5,611 bases of DNA from Nitrospirota bacterium (GCA_016208845.1 JACQXH010000045.1:1-5611); one strand, 5' to 3'; shown: positions 1 through 5,481, counted from the first letter of the stretch. Numbers and translations are program-made. Notes: a model not told the origin generated them from the sequence alone.

Positions 1-899
1 TATCACCCAAGGACAAGATACTGCTCTTTCTGCCTTTATTCCATTCGTTCAGCTTTACAGTATGCGTTATCCTTCCTGTATATGCCGGTATCAGCATTGT
101 CCTGCTGGCATCTGTTAAACCATTTTCAAAGATCATTAACAGCATATTTATTGACCGGATAACATTATTTGTCGCCATACCGACCGTGTATAATATACTG
201 GCAAACAGGAAAATGCCTGTCCTGTTCAATTATCTGCTAAAATTTATTATGAATATAAGGGTATGTGTTTCAGGCGCAGCGGCGCTGCCGGCGGAAACAC
301 TGAATAAGTTTGAAGGGCGCTTCAAGGTCCCTCTTCTCGAAGGTTATGGGCTCACAGAAGCGTCTCCTGTTGTTGCAGTAAATCCGGTTGACGGCATTAG
401 AAAGCCCGGTTCAGTCGGACCGGCCTTGCCCGGGATAGAAGCTGCTGTTGTAGGAGAAGACGGGGAAAGACTTGCTTCGGGTGAGACAGGCGAACTTATT
501 GTCAGAGGACAGAATATAATGAAAGGTTACTTCAACAGGCCTGATGAAACAGCGGACACAATTAAAGATGGCTGGCTTTACACCGGAGATATGGCAAGGA
601 TGGATAAAGATGGATACATATTCATAGTTGACAGAAAAAAAGACCTTATTATTGCGGATGGAATGAATATATATCCCAGGGAGGTAGAGGATGTCATTAA
701 TAAGATCTCAGCCGTGGAAGAGTGCGCAATGGTTGGAATTCCTGACAGCAGAGGCTCTGAGGTCCCGGTAATGTTTATAAAAAAAAGGGACCACGCCCTG
801 CTCGACGAAGGGGAAATAAGAAATACCTTAAAAGGACGAATAGCATCATATAAAACTCCCAAAAGAATAATTTTCGTTGAAGAATCGATCAAATATTAA
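1..899 (+). CDS. Long-chain acyl-CoA synthetase (AMP-binding family), 5'-partial, C-terminus truncated
   Basis: Adenylate-forming enzyme that would activate a fatty acid with ATP and join it to CoA. The frame is open from position 3, so the gene begins left of the window; 298 residues are visible, and an apparent GTG start at 186 is internal. Visible motifs are LPLFHSFSF near 30-60, the A5 motif GYGLTEASP (from 342), GELIVRG (near 490), A7 with YTGD (579-590), and A8 DRKKDLIIADGMNIYPREVE (near 630-690). The C-terminal domain then runs through YKTPKRIIFVEE and stops at SIKY. Family members continue with a P-K-x-x-x-G-K-I-L-K type A10 segment whose lysine catalyses adenylation; it is absent here. 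The enzyme is therefore probably impaired or a recent pseudogene, unless this is an assembly error. A patatin-like hydrolase follows 30 bases later, suggesting a lipid-related operon. Family assignment is secure; substrate chain length is not. Confidence 0.9.
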   Translation, partial: SPKDKILLFLPLFHSFSFTVCVILPVYAGISIVLLASVKPFSKIINSIFIDRITLFVAIPTVYNILANRKMPVLFNYLLKFIMNIRVCVSGAAALPAETLNKFEGRFKVPLLEGYGLTEASPVVAVNPVDGIRKPGSVGPALPGIEAAVVGEDGERLASGETGELIVRGQNIMKGYFNRPDETADTIKDGWLYTGDMARMDKDGYIFIVDRKKDLIIADGMNIYPREVEDVINKISAVEECAMVGIPDSRGSEVPVMFIKKRDHALLDEGEIRNTLKGRIASYKTPKRIIFVEESIKY

Positions 900-943
900 A
901 AATCAAAATTAAGGAGTTTTATTATAAATATGACGAAAATTAA
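887..943 (+). other. Out-of-frame relic of the acyl-CoA synthetase C-terminus
   Basis: Read from 887 in the frame that differs from the annotated end, the DNA encodes DQILKIKIKEFYYKYDEN and stops at 941-943. This resembles the normal end of acyl-CoA synthetases (...GKILK-x-x-L-x-E-x-Y). Between FVEE (ending 884) and ILK (starting 893) only 8 bases remain, where a typical member has about 24. A deletion of roughly 16 bases would explain both the frame change and the loss of the A10 lysine. The relic would overlap the start of the next gene by 14 bases, a common operon arrangement. The visible facts are the frame and peptide; the deletion is inference. Confidence 0.5.
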
Positions 944-1760
944 TCTGGTGCTTGCAGGAGGCGGAATAAGGTTTGGCGCATACATAGGCGCCCTTTATGC
1001 CCTGCAGGAAAGCGGCATTGCTATCGATAAAATTGTCGGCATATCCGGCGGGAGCATAATCAGTTCCATGTATGCTGCAGGTTATTCTCTCGACGTCCTG
1101 AAAGAGCTCATGCTGGAGATGGACTATGAAAAATTCAAGGATTTCGGCCCGTTGTCTTTAATTTCAGGCATGGGCCTTTATAAAGGACGGCGTCTTGAGA
1201 AATGGCTCGACAAACAGCTTGTCGGCAGGACCTTCGCGTCTCCATCTAAAATAGAACATTATATCGTTGCAACAGATGTCCTGAGGGGAAGGCCTGTTAT
1301 TTTTTCAAAAAAATCTTTTCCTGATCTCAAGGTCTCAAAGGCCATAAGATTTTCCATAGGCATTCCGCTTTTCTATACCTTCAAGAAATTCCATGTCAAT
1401 AAGGACGAGTTCGGGATCATGATAGACGGGAACATTACCTCTTTTTCTATGGAAGATATGTTTTTTAACGATAAATATAAAACATTAACTTTAAGGCTTG
1501 CGACAAGCAAATCTGACTTTGGCAGTTTCCCGGGTAAATTCAGCAGGTTTACTTACGTGTTCAAACTGGTAAAACTATTAATGAATTCCATTGAGAGGGA
1601 AAGGATAGGGGGGGACAGGTGGCGCAATACAATAATTATTTTTTCCGGAAGCATTGCATCGACTAAGTTTGATCTTACAAAGCAGGAAAAACTTTTCCTT
1701 TTTGAGCAGGGTTATAATCAGGTCAAGGAAAACCTTAAAAAAACCCTGCTTGAAAAATAA
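930..1760 (+). CDS. Patatin-like phospholipase / lipid acyl hydrolase
   Basis: Complete 276-residue patatin-domain protein, expected to cleave acyl esters of phospholipids or related lipids with a Ser-Asp dyad. The oxyanion-hole motif AGGGIRFGAYIGAL lies at residues 9-22, the nucleophile elbow GISGG at 37-41 (Ser39), the conserved block KAIRFSIGIPLFY at 137-149, and the catalytic DGN at 166-168 (Asp166). The usual DG-G/A motif is DGN here, which is seen in some bacterial members. No signal peptide is evident, so it is probably cytoplasmic or peripherally membrane-bound. The ATG is preceded by AAGGAG at 911-916, with a rather long 13-base gap. It sits 30 bases after the acyl-CoA synthetase and could release the fatty acids that enzyme would activate; that link is inferred from position. 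The true substrate is unknown. Confidence 0.9.
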   Translation: MTKINLVLAGGGIRFGAYIGALYALQESGIAIDKIVGISGGSIISSMYAAGYSLDVLKELMLEMDYEKFKDFGPLSLISGMGLYKGRRLEKWLDKQLVGRTFASPSKIEHYIVATDVLRGRPVIFSKKSFPDLKVSKAIRFSIGIPLFYTFKKFHVNKDEFGIMIDGNITSFSMEDMFFNDKYKTLTLRLATSKSDFGSFPGKFSRFTYVFKLVKLLMNSIERERIGGDRWRNTIIIFSGSIASTKFDLTKQEKLFLFEQGYNQVKENLKKTLLEK

Positions 1761-1787
1761 CAGCATAAATTCATTATAATGCCCTTA

Positions 1788-1800
1788 TCCGCTTTGCGGA
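1788..1800 (+). other. Small GC-rich hairpin after the patatin gene
   Basis: TCCGC-TTT-GCGGA forms a perfect 5-bp stem with a 3-base loop, 27 bases after the patatin stop. CTTA (1784-1787) and TAAG (1804-1807) could extend the stem across a 3-base bulge. There is no T-tract directly after it, so it is at best a weak or factor-assisted terminator or an RNA-stabilising end. Confidence 0.3.
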
Positions 1801-1874
1801 ATTTAAGTGCCGTGATAACCTGTTTTTATCTGTATTATTGTAAACTATTAACTGAATTAAGCGATTCTTTTTTT

Positions 1875-1938
1875 GTCATTCCGGCTTGTCCGGAATCTCG
1901 AAACGAGTCGAGCCGACTTTCCTTGTTTTGCGATTCCG
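1875..1938. repeat. GTCATTCC-type palindromic intergenic repeat
   Basis: A dense cluster of palindromes. ATTCCGG-CTTGT-CCGGAAT (1878-1896) is a perfect 7-bp stem. CTCG-AAA-CGAG (1897-1907) and AGTCG-AGC-CGACT (1906-1918) follow, and CGGAATC (1891-1897) can pair with GATTCCG (1932-1938). The GTCATTCC...GGAATC layout is the same as in the repeats inside the element at 4158-4338, so it belongs to a dispersed family in this genome. It lies in the spacer upstream of the two-component genes and could act as a transcription end or mRNA structure. Short ORFs across it are artefacts. Confidence 0.65.
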
Positions 1939-2039
1939 AAAAAGTTTTCTTAAAATACCCTGTGTCTTCATTGAAGAATAGGTATTAATATTCAATCTGC
2001 TTCATGCAAAAAAAAGCATATTTATAAAGAGAACGGCCC

Positions 2040-2711
2040 ATGAGAATCCTTCTGGTTGAAGACGAAAAAAACGTAGCGCGTTTTATAAAAAAAGGACTGA
2101 CAGAGGAGTTTTATACTGTCGAGGTCGCTGTCAACGGAAAAGACGGCCTGTTCATGGCGTCAAATGCTGCGTATGACCTGATCATATTGGACGTAATGCT
2201 CCCTGATATTGACGGAATGGAATTATGCAAAAGGCTGCGCAGCAGCAACATTAAAACTCCGATAATGATGTTAACGGCTGTTGATGCCGTTGAAAGCAAG
2301 GTCAAGGGGCTTGATATCGGAGCTGATGATTACCTGACCAAACCGTTTGTATTTGAAGAATTTCTGGCGAGGATCAGGTCATTATTAAGAAGATCGACAT
2401 CAGGAGAGAATTCCCTGAAAGTAGCTGACCTGACACTTGATCCTGTAAAGCATGAAGTATGGAGAAAAGAAAACAGGATAGACCTGACATGGAAGGAATT
2501 TGCGCTGCTTGAATATTTAATGAGGAATCAGGACAGGATTGTATCAAGGACCAGGATATTTGAGAACATATGGGGTTATGATTCAGACGCGTCATCCAAT
2601 GTCGTAGATGTATATGTCAGTTATCTGAGGGACAAAGTTGACAAGAATTACATGCCGAAACTTATTCACACCATCCGCAATGTCGGATATGTACTGAAAG
2701 ACGAGAGTTAG
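2040..2711 (+). CDS. OmpR/PhoB-family response regulator (CusR-like)
   Basis: Complete 223-residue DNA-binding response regulator. The receiver domain (about 1-118) has the acidic pair Glu7/Asp8, phospho-acceptor Asp51 in ILDVMLPDIDG, the switch Thr79 in MLTA, and Lys101 in LTKPF. A winged-helix output domain covers about 125-221, with LTWKEFALLEYLM leading into the helix-turn-helix, the recognition helix around SSNVVDVYVSYLRDKVD (186-201) and the terminal hairpin IRNVGYVL. Length is typical for the family. The ATG has only a weak ribosome site (AGAGAA near 2028-2033). It lies 29 bases before a sensor kinase that should phosphorylate Asp51. Overall pattern is closest to heavy-metal-type CusR/PcoR regulators, but that resemblance does not fix the signal. 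The regulon is not visible here. Confidence 0.95.
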   Translation: MRILLVEDEKNVARFIKKGLTEEFYTVEVAVNGKDGLFMASNAAYDLIILDVMLPDIDGMELCKRLRSSNIKTPIMMLTAVDAVESKVKGLDIGADDYLTKPFVFEEFLARIRSLLRRSTSGENSLKVADLTLDPVKHEVWRKENRIDLTWKEFALLEYLMRNQDRIVSRTRIFENIWGYDSDASSNVVDVYVSYLRDKVDKNYMPKLIHTIRNVGYVLKDES

Positions 2712-2740
2712 ATGCTATTCTCTGTTTCTGTGAAAGACAA

Positions 2741-4117
2741 ATGATAATTGCAACCCATCGAGGAAGGCTTATACTCTTATATTCGTTAGTTACATTTCTG
2801 CTGCTGTCAGGATTTTTTTACGGCCTCTATCTCATAGCAGTCAATAATATAAATGTACTGACAGATGACATACTGCTTCACACAGCTCAAGAAAAAATTG
2901 CTGAGTTCAGGAACGACCCTAAAAAATACTCACCCGGCGAAGTTATTGAAGTAATGGGGAAGAGTTATTTCAAGGTCATCAAAACAGACACCGGGATCCT
3001 TCTTAAATCCATATCCATGCCTCAGCAAGAGCCTTTCCTTCGCGATGAATTCTTCCAGGAGGTCCTGCGAAAAGGCCGTATCTATAAAACTGCTCAGACA
3101 CCTGCCGGAAATATCAGGATCCTCTTTGTTCCGGTCGATGAGAAAAATATGTTCCAGCTGTCTCTGCCTTTGACTACTCAGGAAGATCTTTTAAGAAAGA
3201 CAGGGTCTTTTCTGACAAGCGCACTGTCTGTCATTTTCCTTTTATCGTCTATTGCAGGCTGGATACTCGCGGACAGGGCGGTTAGGCCGGTCATTAAAAT
3301 AACCCGGGATGCATATAATATAGCGCATAAGAACATCCGTGAAAGATTAGATGTCGAGAACAAGCCAATGGAATTCTCGAATCTTTCACTTGCATTTAAT
3401 ACTATTCTGGACCGGATAGAACGGTTTGTTGAAAGTCAAAAAAGGTTCACTACAGATATTTCCCATGAAATTCGTTCTCCGCTGACAGCTATCAAGGGCC
3501 ATATAGAAGTCACTTTACGGCGAAAGCGCAACACTGAAGAATATGAAGAAAGCCTGAGGAATATCCTTGAAGATGTGGACCGGGTCATACTTATCGCCAA
3601 TAATCTGCTTTTTTTGACGAAGACTGATATAGAGGCAGTTGAACTTAATCTGAGTGAATTTAACATGGCCCGGCTGCTTCAGAGAATTATTGCACAGAAG
3701 AAACACGTTACGGAAGAAAAGAAAATAACTGTAAACGATAACCTGCATGAGGTTATGTTTTATGGGGATGAAGTGCTTCTCAGTCAATTGTTTTCAAATC
3801 TTATTGATAACGCAATTCACTATACGCCTGTCGGCGGAAGCATTGATCTTAAGAATATGAAAATGGACGACGGATTGAAAATCTGCGTTAAGGACACCGG
3901 CGTCGGGATACCTTCAAATGAAATTGAAAAGATCTTTGCCCGTTTTTACCGGGTCCGCCGCAATCTGAGCATGAATGAGGCAGGCAGCGGGCTCGGGCTC
4001 TATATAAGCCGCTGGATCGCTGAGGCTCACGGCGGAAATATTACTGCAGTAAGCGAATTAGATAAAGGAAGCGAGTTCTGCGTCCATCTGCCGCTCATTG
4101 ATCACCAACCCAAATAA
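2741..4117 (+). CDS. Membrane sensor histidine kinase (CusS-like), partner of the preceding regulator
   Basis: Complete 458-residue inner-membrane sensor kinase. TM1 is at about 9-33 and TM2 at about 156-177, enclosing an extracytoplasmic sensor of about 120 residues. A HAMP linker (about 178-230, with the RPVIKIT segment) leads to the HisKA helix, where SHEIRSPLTAIKG carries phospho-acceptor His242. The ATPase domain has the N box NLIDNAIHYTP (353-363), the G1 box DTGVGI (385-390), the F box IFARFYR (399-404) and the G2 box GSGLGL (415-420), so all catalytic parts are intact. No other start is available between the regulator stop and this ATG, and the ribosome site is weak (GAAAG, 2732-2736). 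The sensor region has no cysteine and a single histidine (His47), so a thiolate metal site is not supported, although the domain order resembles heavy-metal sensor kinases. The ligand is unknown. Confidence 0.95.
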   Translation: MIIATHRGRLILLYSLVTFLLLSGFFYGLYLIAVNNINVLTDDILLHTAQEKIAEFRNDPKKYSPGEVIEVMGKSYFKVIKTDTGILLKSISMPQQEPFLRDEFFQEVLRKGRIYKTAQTPAGNIRILFVPVDEKNMFQLSLPLTTQEDLLRKTGSFLTSALSVIFLLSSIAGWILADRAVRPVIKITRDAYNIAHKNIRERLDVENKPMEFSNLSLAFNTILDRIERFVESQKRFTTDISHEIRSPLTAIKGHIEVTLRRKRNTEEYEESLRNILEDVDRVILIANNLLFLTKTDIEAVELNLSEFNMARLLQRIIAQKKHVTEEKKITVNDNLHEVMFYGDEVLLSQLFSNLIDNAIHYTPVGGSIDLKNMKMDDGLKICVKDTGVGIPSNEIEKIFARFYRVRRNLSMNEAGSGLGLYISRWIAEAHGGNITAVSELDKGSEFCVHLPLIDHQPK

Positions 4118-4157
4118 TGCAATTCACCACAGAGGACTCAGAGGAAGACACTAAGTA

Positions 4158-4338
4158 GAGTCTGTTTATAAACTGCCATTTTTTATTTTTGTCATACCCG
4201 AAGTCTGTAATCGGTATCCATGGTTCGACAAGCTCACCATCACAACTGTCACCCTGAGCCTGTCGAAGGGTGGATTCCCGCTCATCCCGAAGCATCGGGA
4301 GGGAATGACGGGTTAATGTCGAGTTTATAAACAGACTC
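4158..4338. mobile_element. MITE-like non-autonomous element, 181 bp, nested in another repeat
   Basis: Perfect 16-bp terminal inverted repeats: GAGTCTGTTTATAAAC at 4158-4173 and its reverse complement at 4323-4338. Each contains the 10-bp perfect palindrome GTTTATAAAC. The element is flanked by the direct repeat TAAGTA (4152-4157 and 4339-4344), as expected for a target-site duplication. If TA alone is the duplicated target, the rest of that match would be coincidence, so both 6 bp and 2 bp are possible. There is no transposase ORF, so mobilisation would need an enzyme in trans. The interior is made of palindromic repeats. It is inserted inside the ACCACAGAG inverted-repeat element, so it arrived later. 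The transposase family cannot be named from these data. Confidence 0.75.
4191..4309. repeat. Symmetric cluster of palindromic repeats forming the core of the MITE-like element
   Basis: Three layers lie in mirror order. First, GTCATACC...GGTATCC (4191-4219) gives a stem ATACCCGA/TCGGTAT with one bulge. Second, TTCGACAAGCTCA (4224-4236) and TGAGCCTGTCGAA (4255-4267) are inverted with 12 of 13 bases matching, and CACCCT/AGGGTG adds a local stem. Third, GGATTCCC...GGGAATGAC (4272-4309) contains TCCCGA-AGCA-TCGGGA (4285-4300) inside an ATTCCC/GGGAAT stem. The outer copies belong to the same GTCATTCC family as 1875-1938. Minus-strand ORFs here (reading RQAQGD, GELVEP) are a familiar by-product of such repeats and not genes. 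Confidence 0.7.
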
Positions 4339-4432
4339 TAAGTAATAAAAGAATAAAGGCAGATTTTTACTGCTTTTCTCTGTGATCTCTGTGGTTTCTT
4401 TAAAGCACTTTTGGGGTAAAATAATATTAAAA

Positions 4433-4466
4433 AATCTTAATATTGTTTTAAGATTACCTTAATCTT
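4433..4466. promoter_or_regulatory. Triple AATCTTAA inverted-repeat cluster, possible activator binding site
   Basis: AATCTTAA (4433-4440), its complement TTAAGATT (4448-4455), and TAATCTT (4460-4466) alternate in orientation. AAGATTA-CCT-TAATCTT (4450-4466) is a perfect 7-bp dyad. The cluster lies about 150-185 bases before the predicted sigma-54 transcription start at 4617, a usual distance for upstream sites of sigma-54 activators. The region is very AT-rich, so chance is a real alternative. Confidence 0.35.
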
Positions 4467-4533
4467 CTTAATTTATAATAATACATGAAAATGACGCTGA
4501 TGTCGGAAATTCTTAATGTCTGTCAGTAAAACG

Positions 4534-4543
4534 TACAGCTGTA
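4534..4543. promoter_or_regulatory. Perfect palindrome TACAGCTGTA, candidate operator
   Basis: A 10-bp perfect palindrome centred about 78 bases before the predicted sigma-54 start. This is compatible with an activator dimer site. No regulator can be named from the sequence. Confidence 0.35.
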
Positions 4544-4590
4544 TATGGATGTATTTATTGAAAATGCTTTAAAAACAGGTAATTGTAAAT

Positions 4591-4606
4591 TGGCATTGAA
4601 ATTGCA
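4591..4606 (+). promoter_or_regulatory. Sigma-54 (RpoN) -24/-12 promoter for the acyltransferase gene
   Basis: TGGCATTGAAATTGCA matches the sigma-54 consensus TGGCACGNNNNTTGCW, with the invariant GG and GC at the exact 10-base separation. Only the C and G after TGGCA differ. Transcription would start near 4617, giving a leader of about 44 bases before the TTG start. Such promoters need an ATP-driven activator bound upstream. The PrsK/PrsR system that accompanies many exosortase loci includes an activator of this class, which fits the downstream gene. Confidence 0.75.
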
Positions 4607-4646
4607 GTTAAATAGAATAAAATTTACAGATAGTTATCACATGAGA

Positions 4647-4654
4647 AAAGGCGG
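4647..4654 (+). promoter_or_regulatory. Ribosome binding site supporting a TTG start
   Basis: AAAGGCGG lies 6 bases before TTG at 4661 (AAGG itself is 9 bases away). The frame closes upstream at TAG 4631-4633 with no ATG or GTG between. The next in-frame ATG is at 4697, which has no comparable site. This decides the TTG start. Confidence 0.6.
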
Positions 4655-4660
4655 CAAGAA

Positions 4661-5299
4661 TTGTTAACATACAAAAAGGTTGAGACAGAGGAAGAAATGT
4701 TAGAGGTATACAACCTTCGCTTTAAGGTTTATTGTCAGGAAAGAGGCTTTGAACCGGAAACGTCTTATCCCGATAAAAGAATGCAGGACGAATATGATGC
4801 TCATTCAATTCATTTCATTGCCAGAATAGGCAATGAAGCTGTCGGCACTTCACGCGTAATATTAGATAATCCAATTGGATTCCCCATTGAAAAATATTGC
4901 AGTATAACTACGTCGATTAAGGAATTGAAAAGAGAACAGACTGTAGAGGTTTCGCGTGTGGCGGTAAGTAAGGAAATTATCAAATCCAATGGATATAACA
5001 GACGGGGAATAATTCTCGGTCTTATCAGGGAAATGAGTATTGAAACAAGAAAGTTAGGGATAATCTATTATTATGCGGCAATGACAAAGAGCCTTCAAAA
5101 ACTTCTTAATAAATGCAACATAACCTTTTTTCAAATCGGCCCAGAGGTTGATTATCATGGCCTGAGGGCCCCCCACTTCTCTTCTTTGGGGCATGTAGAA
5201 AAAGGACTGATAATTAATAAAATGGCTTTGAGTTTAGTTAATGATGTGCCGGAAAGCAGTACTCAGTTCATGCCGCACGTTCCCGCTTTTGTTGGTTGA
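4661..5299 (+). CDS. Exosortase/PEP-CTERM-associated acyltransferase, LuxI/FeeM-like N-acyl synthase
   Basis: A 212-residue GNAT-fold enzyme of the autoinducer-synthase-like group, expected to move an acyl chain from acyl-ACP or acyl-CoA to the amino group of an amino-acid-type acceptor. Family marks are the N-terminal LRFKVYCQERGFE (19-31), the acidic stretch PDKRMQDEYDAHSIHF (37-52) with Asp43/Asp46, GTSRVIL with Arg65, PIEKYC (75-80), and the LuxI-type VEVSRVAVS (95-103) with Glu96 and Arg99. The R-F-K-V-Y-C / P-D / Y-D-x-x-S-x-H pattern is that of the acyltransferases described with exosortase systems, related to FeeM N-acyl amino acid synthases, more than of classical homoserine-lactone synthases. 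It starts with TTG, supported by the upstream ribosome site. It stands alone, under a predicted sigma-54 promoter, with no LuxR receptor beside it. The product is unknown. Confidence 0.8.
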   Translation: MLTYKKVETEEEMLEVYNLRFKVYCQERGFEPETSYPDKRMQDEYDAHSIHFIARIGNEAVGTSRVILDNPIGFPIEKYCSITTSIKELKREQTVEVSRVAVSKEIIKSNGYNRRGIILGLIREMSIETRKLGIIYYYAAMTKSLQKLLNKCNITFFQIGPEVDYHGLRAPHFSSLGHVEKGLIINKMALSLVNDVPESSTQFMPHVPAFVG

Positions 5300-5315
5300 T
5301 CCAGATAATAAGGGA

Positions 5316-5330
5316 ACCACAGAGAACACA
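5316..5330. repeat. Solo ACCACAGAG repeat arm
   Basis: ACCACAGAGAACACA matches the reverse complement of the right arm of the 4126-4395 element at 14 of 15 positions, including the preceding AA. It starts 17 bases after the acyltransferase stop. No partner arm is seen before the right edge, so it is a single copy or a degraded element. Confidence 0.5.
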
Positions 5331-5369
5331 ATTCCAATCTGCAACGCCTTATAAACACAATGAATCGAT

Positions 5370-5397
5370 GGTATGATTAAGATGGCATACCTCTTTT
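5370..5397 (+). terminator. Possible Rho-independent terminator of the acyltransferase gene
   Basis: GGTATG (5370-5375) pairs with CATACC (5386-5391) across a 10-base loop and is followed directly by TCTTTTT. The stem is only 6 bp with half GC, so it is modest. The T-tract is on the plus strand, which suits the acyltransferase gene and not the convergent minus-strand gene. Confidence 0.4.
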
Positions 5398-5481
5398 TGT
5401 CGGAATCGATTGCTTCGCAACAATTCAAATCTTTTCGGTTCATATTATTAACGATATTTTGCAACTGCATGAATTTCTTTT

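Larger units (their letters stand above)
4126..4395. repeat. ACCACAGAG inverted-repeat element, interrupted by a second element
   Basis: The left arm (4126-4150) begins ACCACAGAGGACTCAGAG and the right arm (4371-4395) ends CTCTGTGATCTCTGTGGT. The outer 9 bases pair perfectly, and 19 of 25 positions match when the right arm is reverse-complemented. With the 181-bp insertion and one TAAGTA copy removed, the arms bracket only about 33 bases, which include the small hairpin-forming GCAG...CTGC (about 4359-4373). Another single arm occurs at 5316-5330, showing this is a repeat family. Its function is unknown; it starts 9 bases after the kinase stop and may act as an mRNA end structure. Confidence 0.6.

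Noticed and set aside
186..899. Separate 237-residue gene starting at GTG 186
   Set aside because: The frame is open to the left edge and the upstream translation (LPLFHSFSF and onward) is typical AMP-binding enzyme sequence, so GTG 186 is an internal valine.
1855..1874. T7 run as a terminator for the patatin gene
   Set aside because: The run is preceded only by a weak AT stem (TTAA/TTAA), with no GC-rich hairpin directly before it.
1779..1988. 69-residue plus-strand ORF in the spacer before the response regulator
   Set aside because: It runs through the GTCATTCC palindromic repeat and reads VIPACPESRNESS, a typical repeat translation. It has no ribosome site or domain.
2004..2019. ATGC-A8-GCAT hairpin before the response regulator
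   Set aside because: Only a 4-bp stem; too weak to be assigned a function.
4095..4295. 66-residue minus-strand ORF with RQAQGD and GELVEP
   Set aside because: It is a translation of the TTCGACARGCTCA repeat and overlaps the kinase end and the MITE-like element.
4474..4529. TATAAT at 4474-4479 followed by a 14-codon ORF at 4485-4529
   Set aside because: No -35 hexamer is found at proper spacing, the ATG is too close to the -10 for a usual transcript, and TATAAT is expected by chance in such AT-rich DNA.
5234..5470. 78-residue minus-strand ORF starting 11 bases after the nitroreductase-like stop
   Set aside because: It is antisense to the acyltransferase end and passes through the ACCACAGAG repeat and the terminator-like hairpin, with no recognised motif. 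Its first part (about 5380-5470) looks somewhat protein-like, so a decayed gene is not fully excluded.
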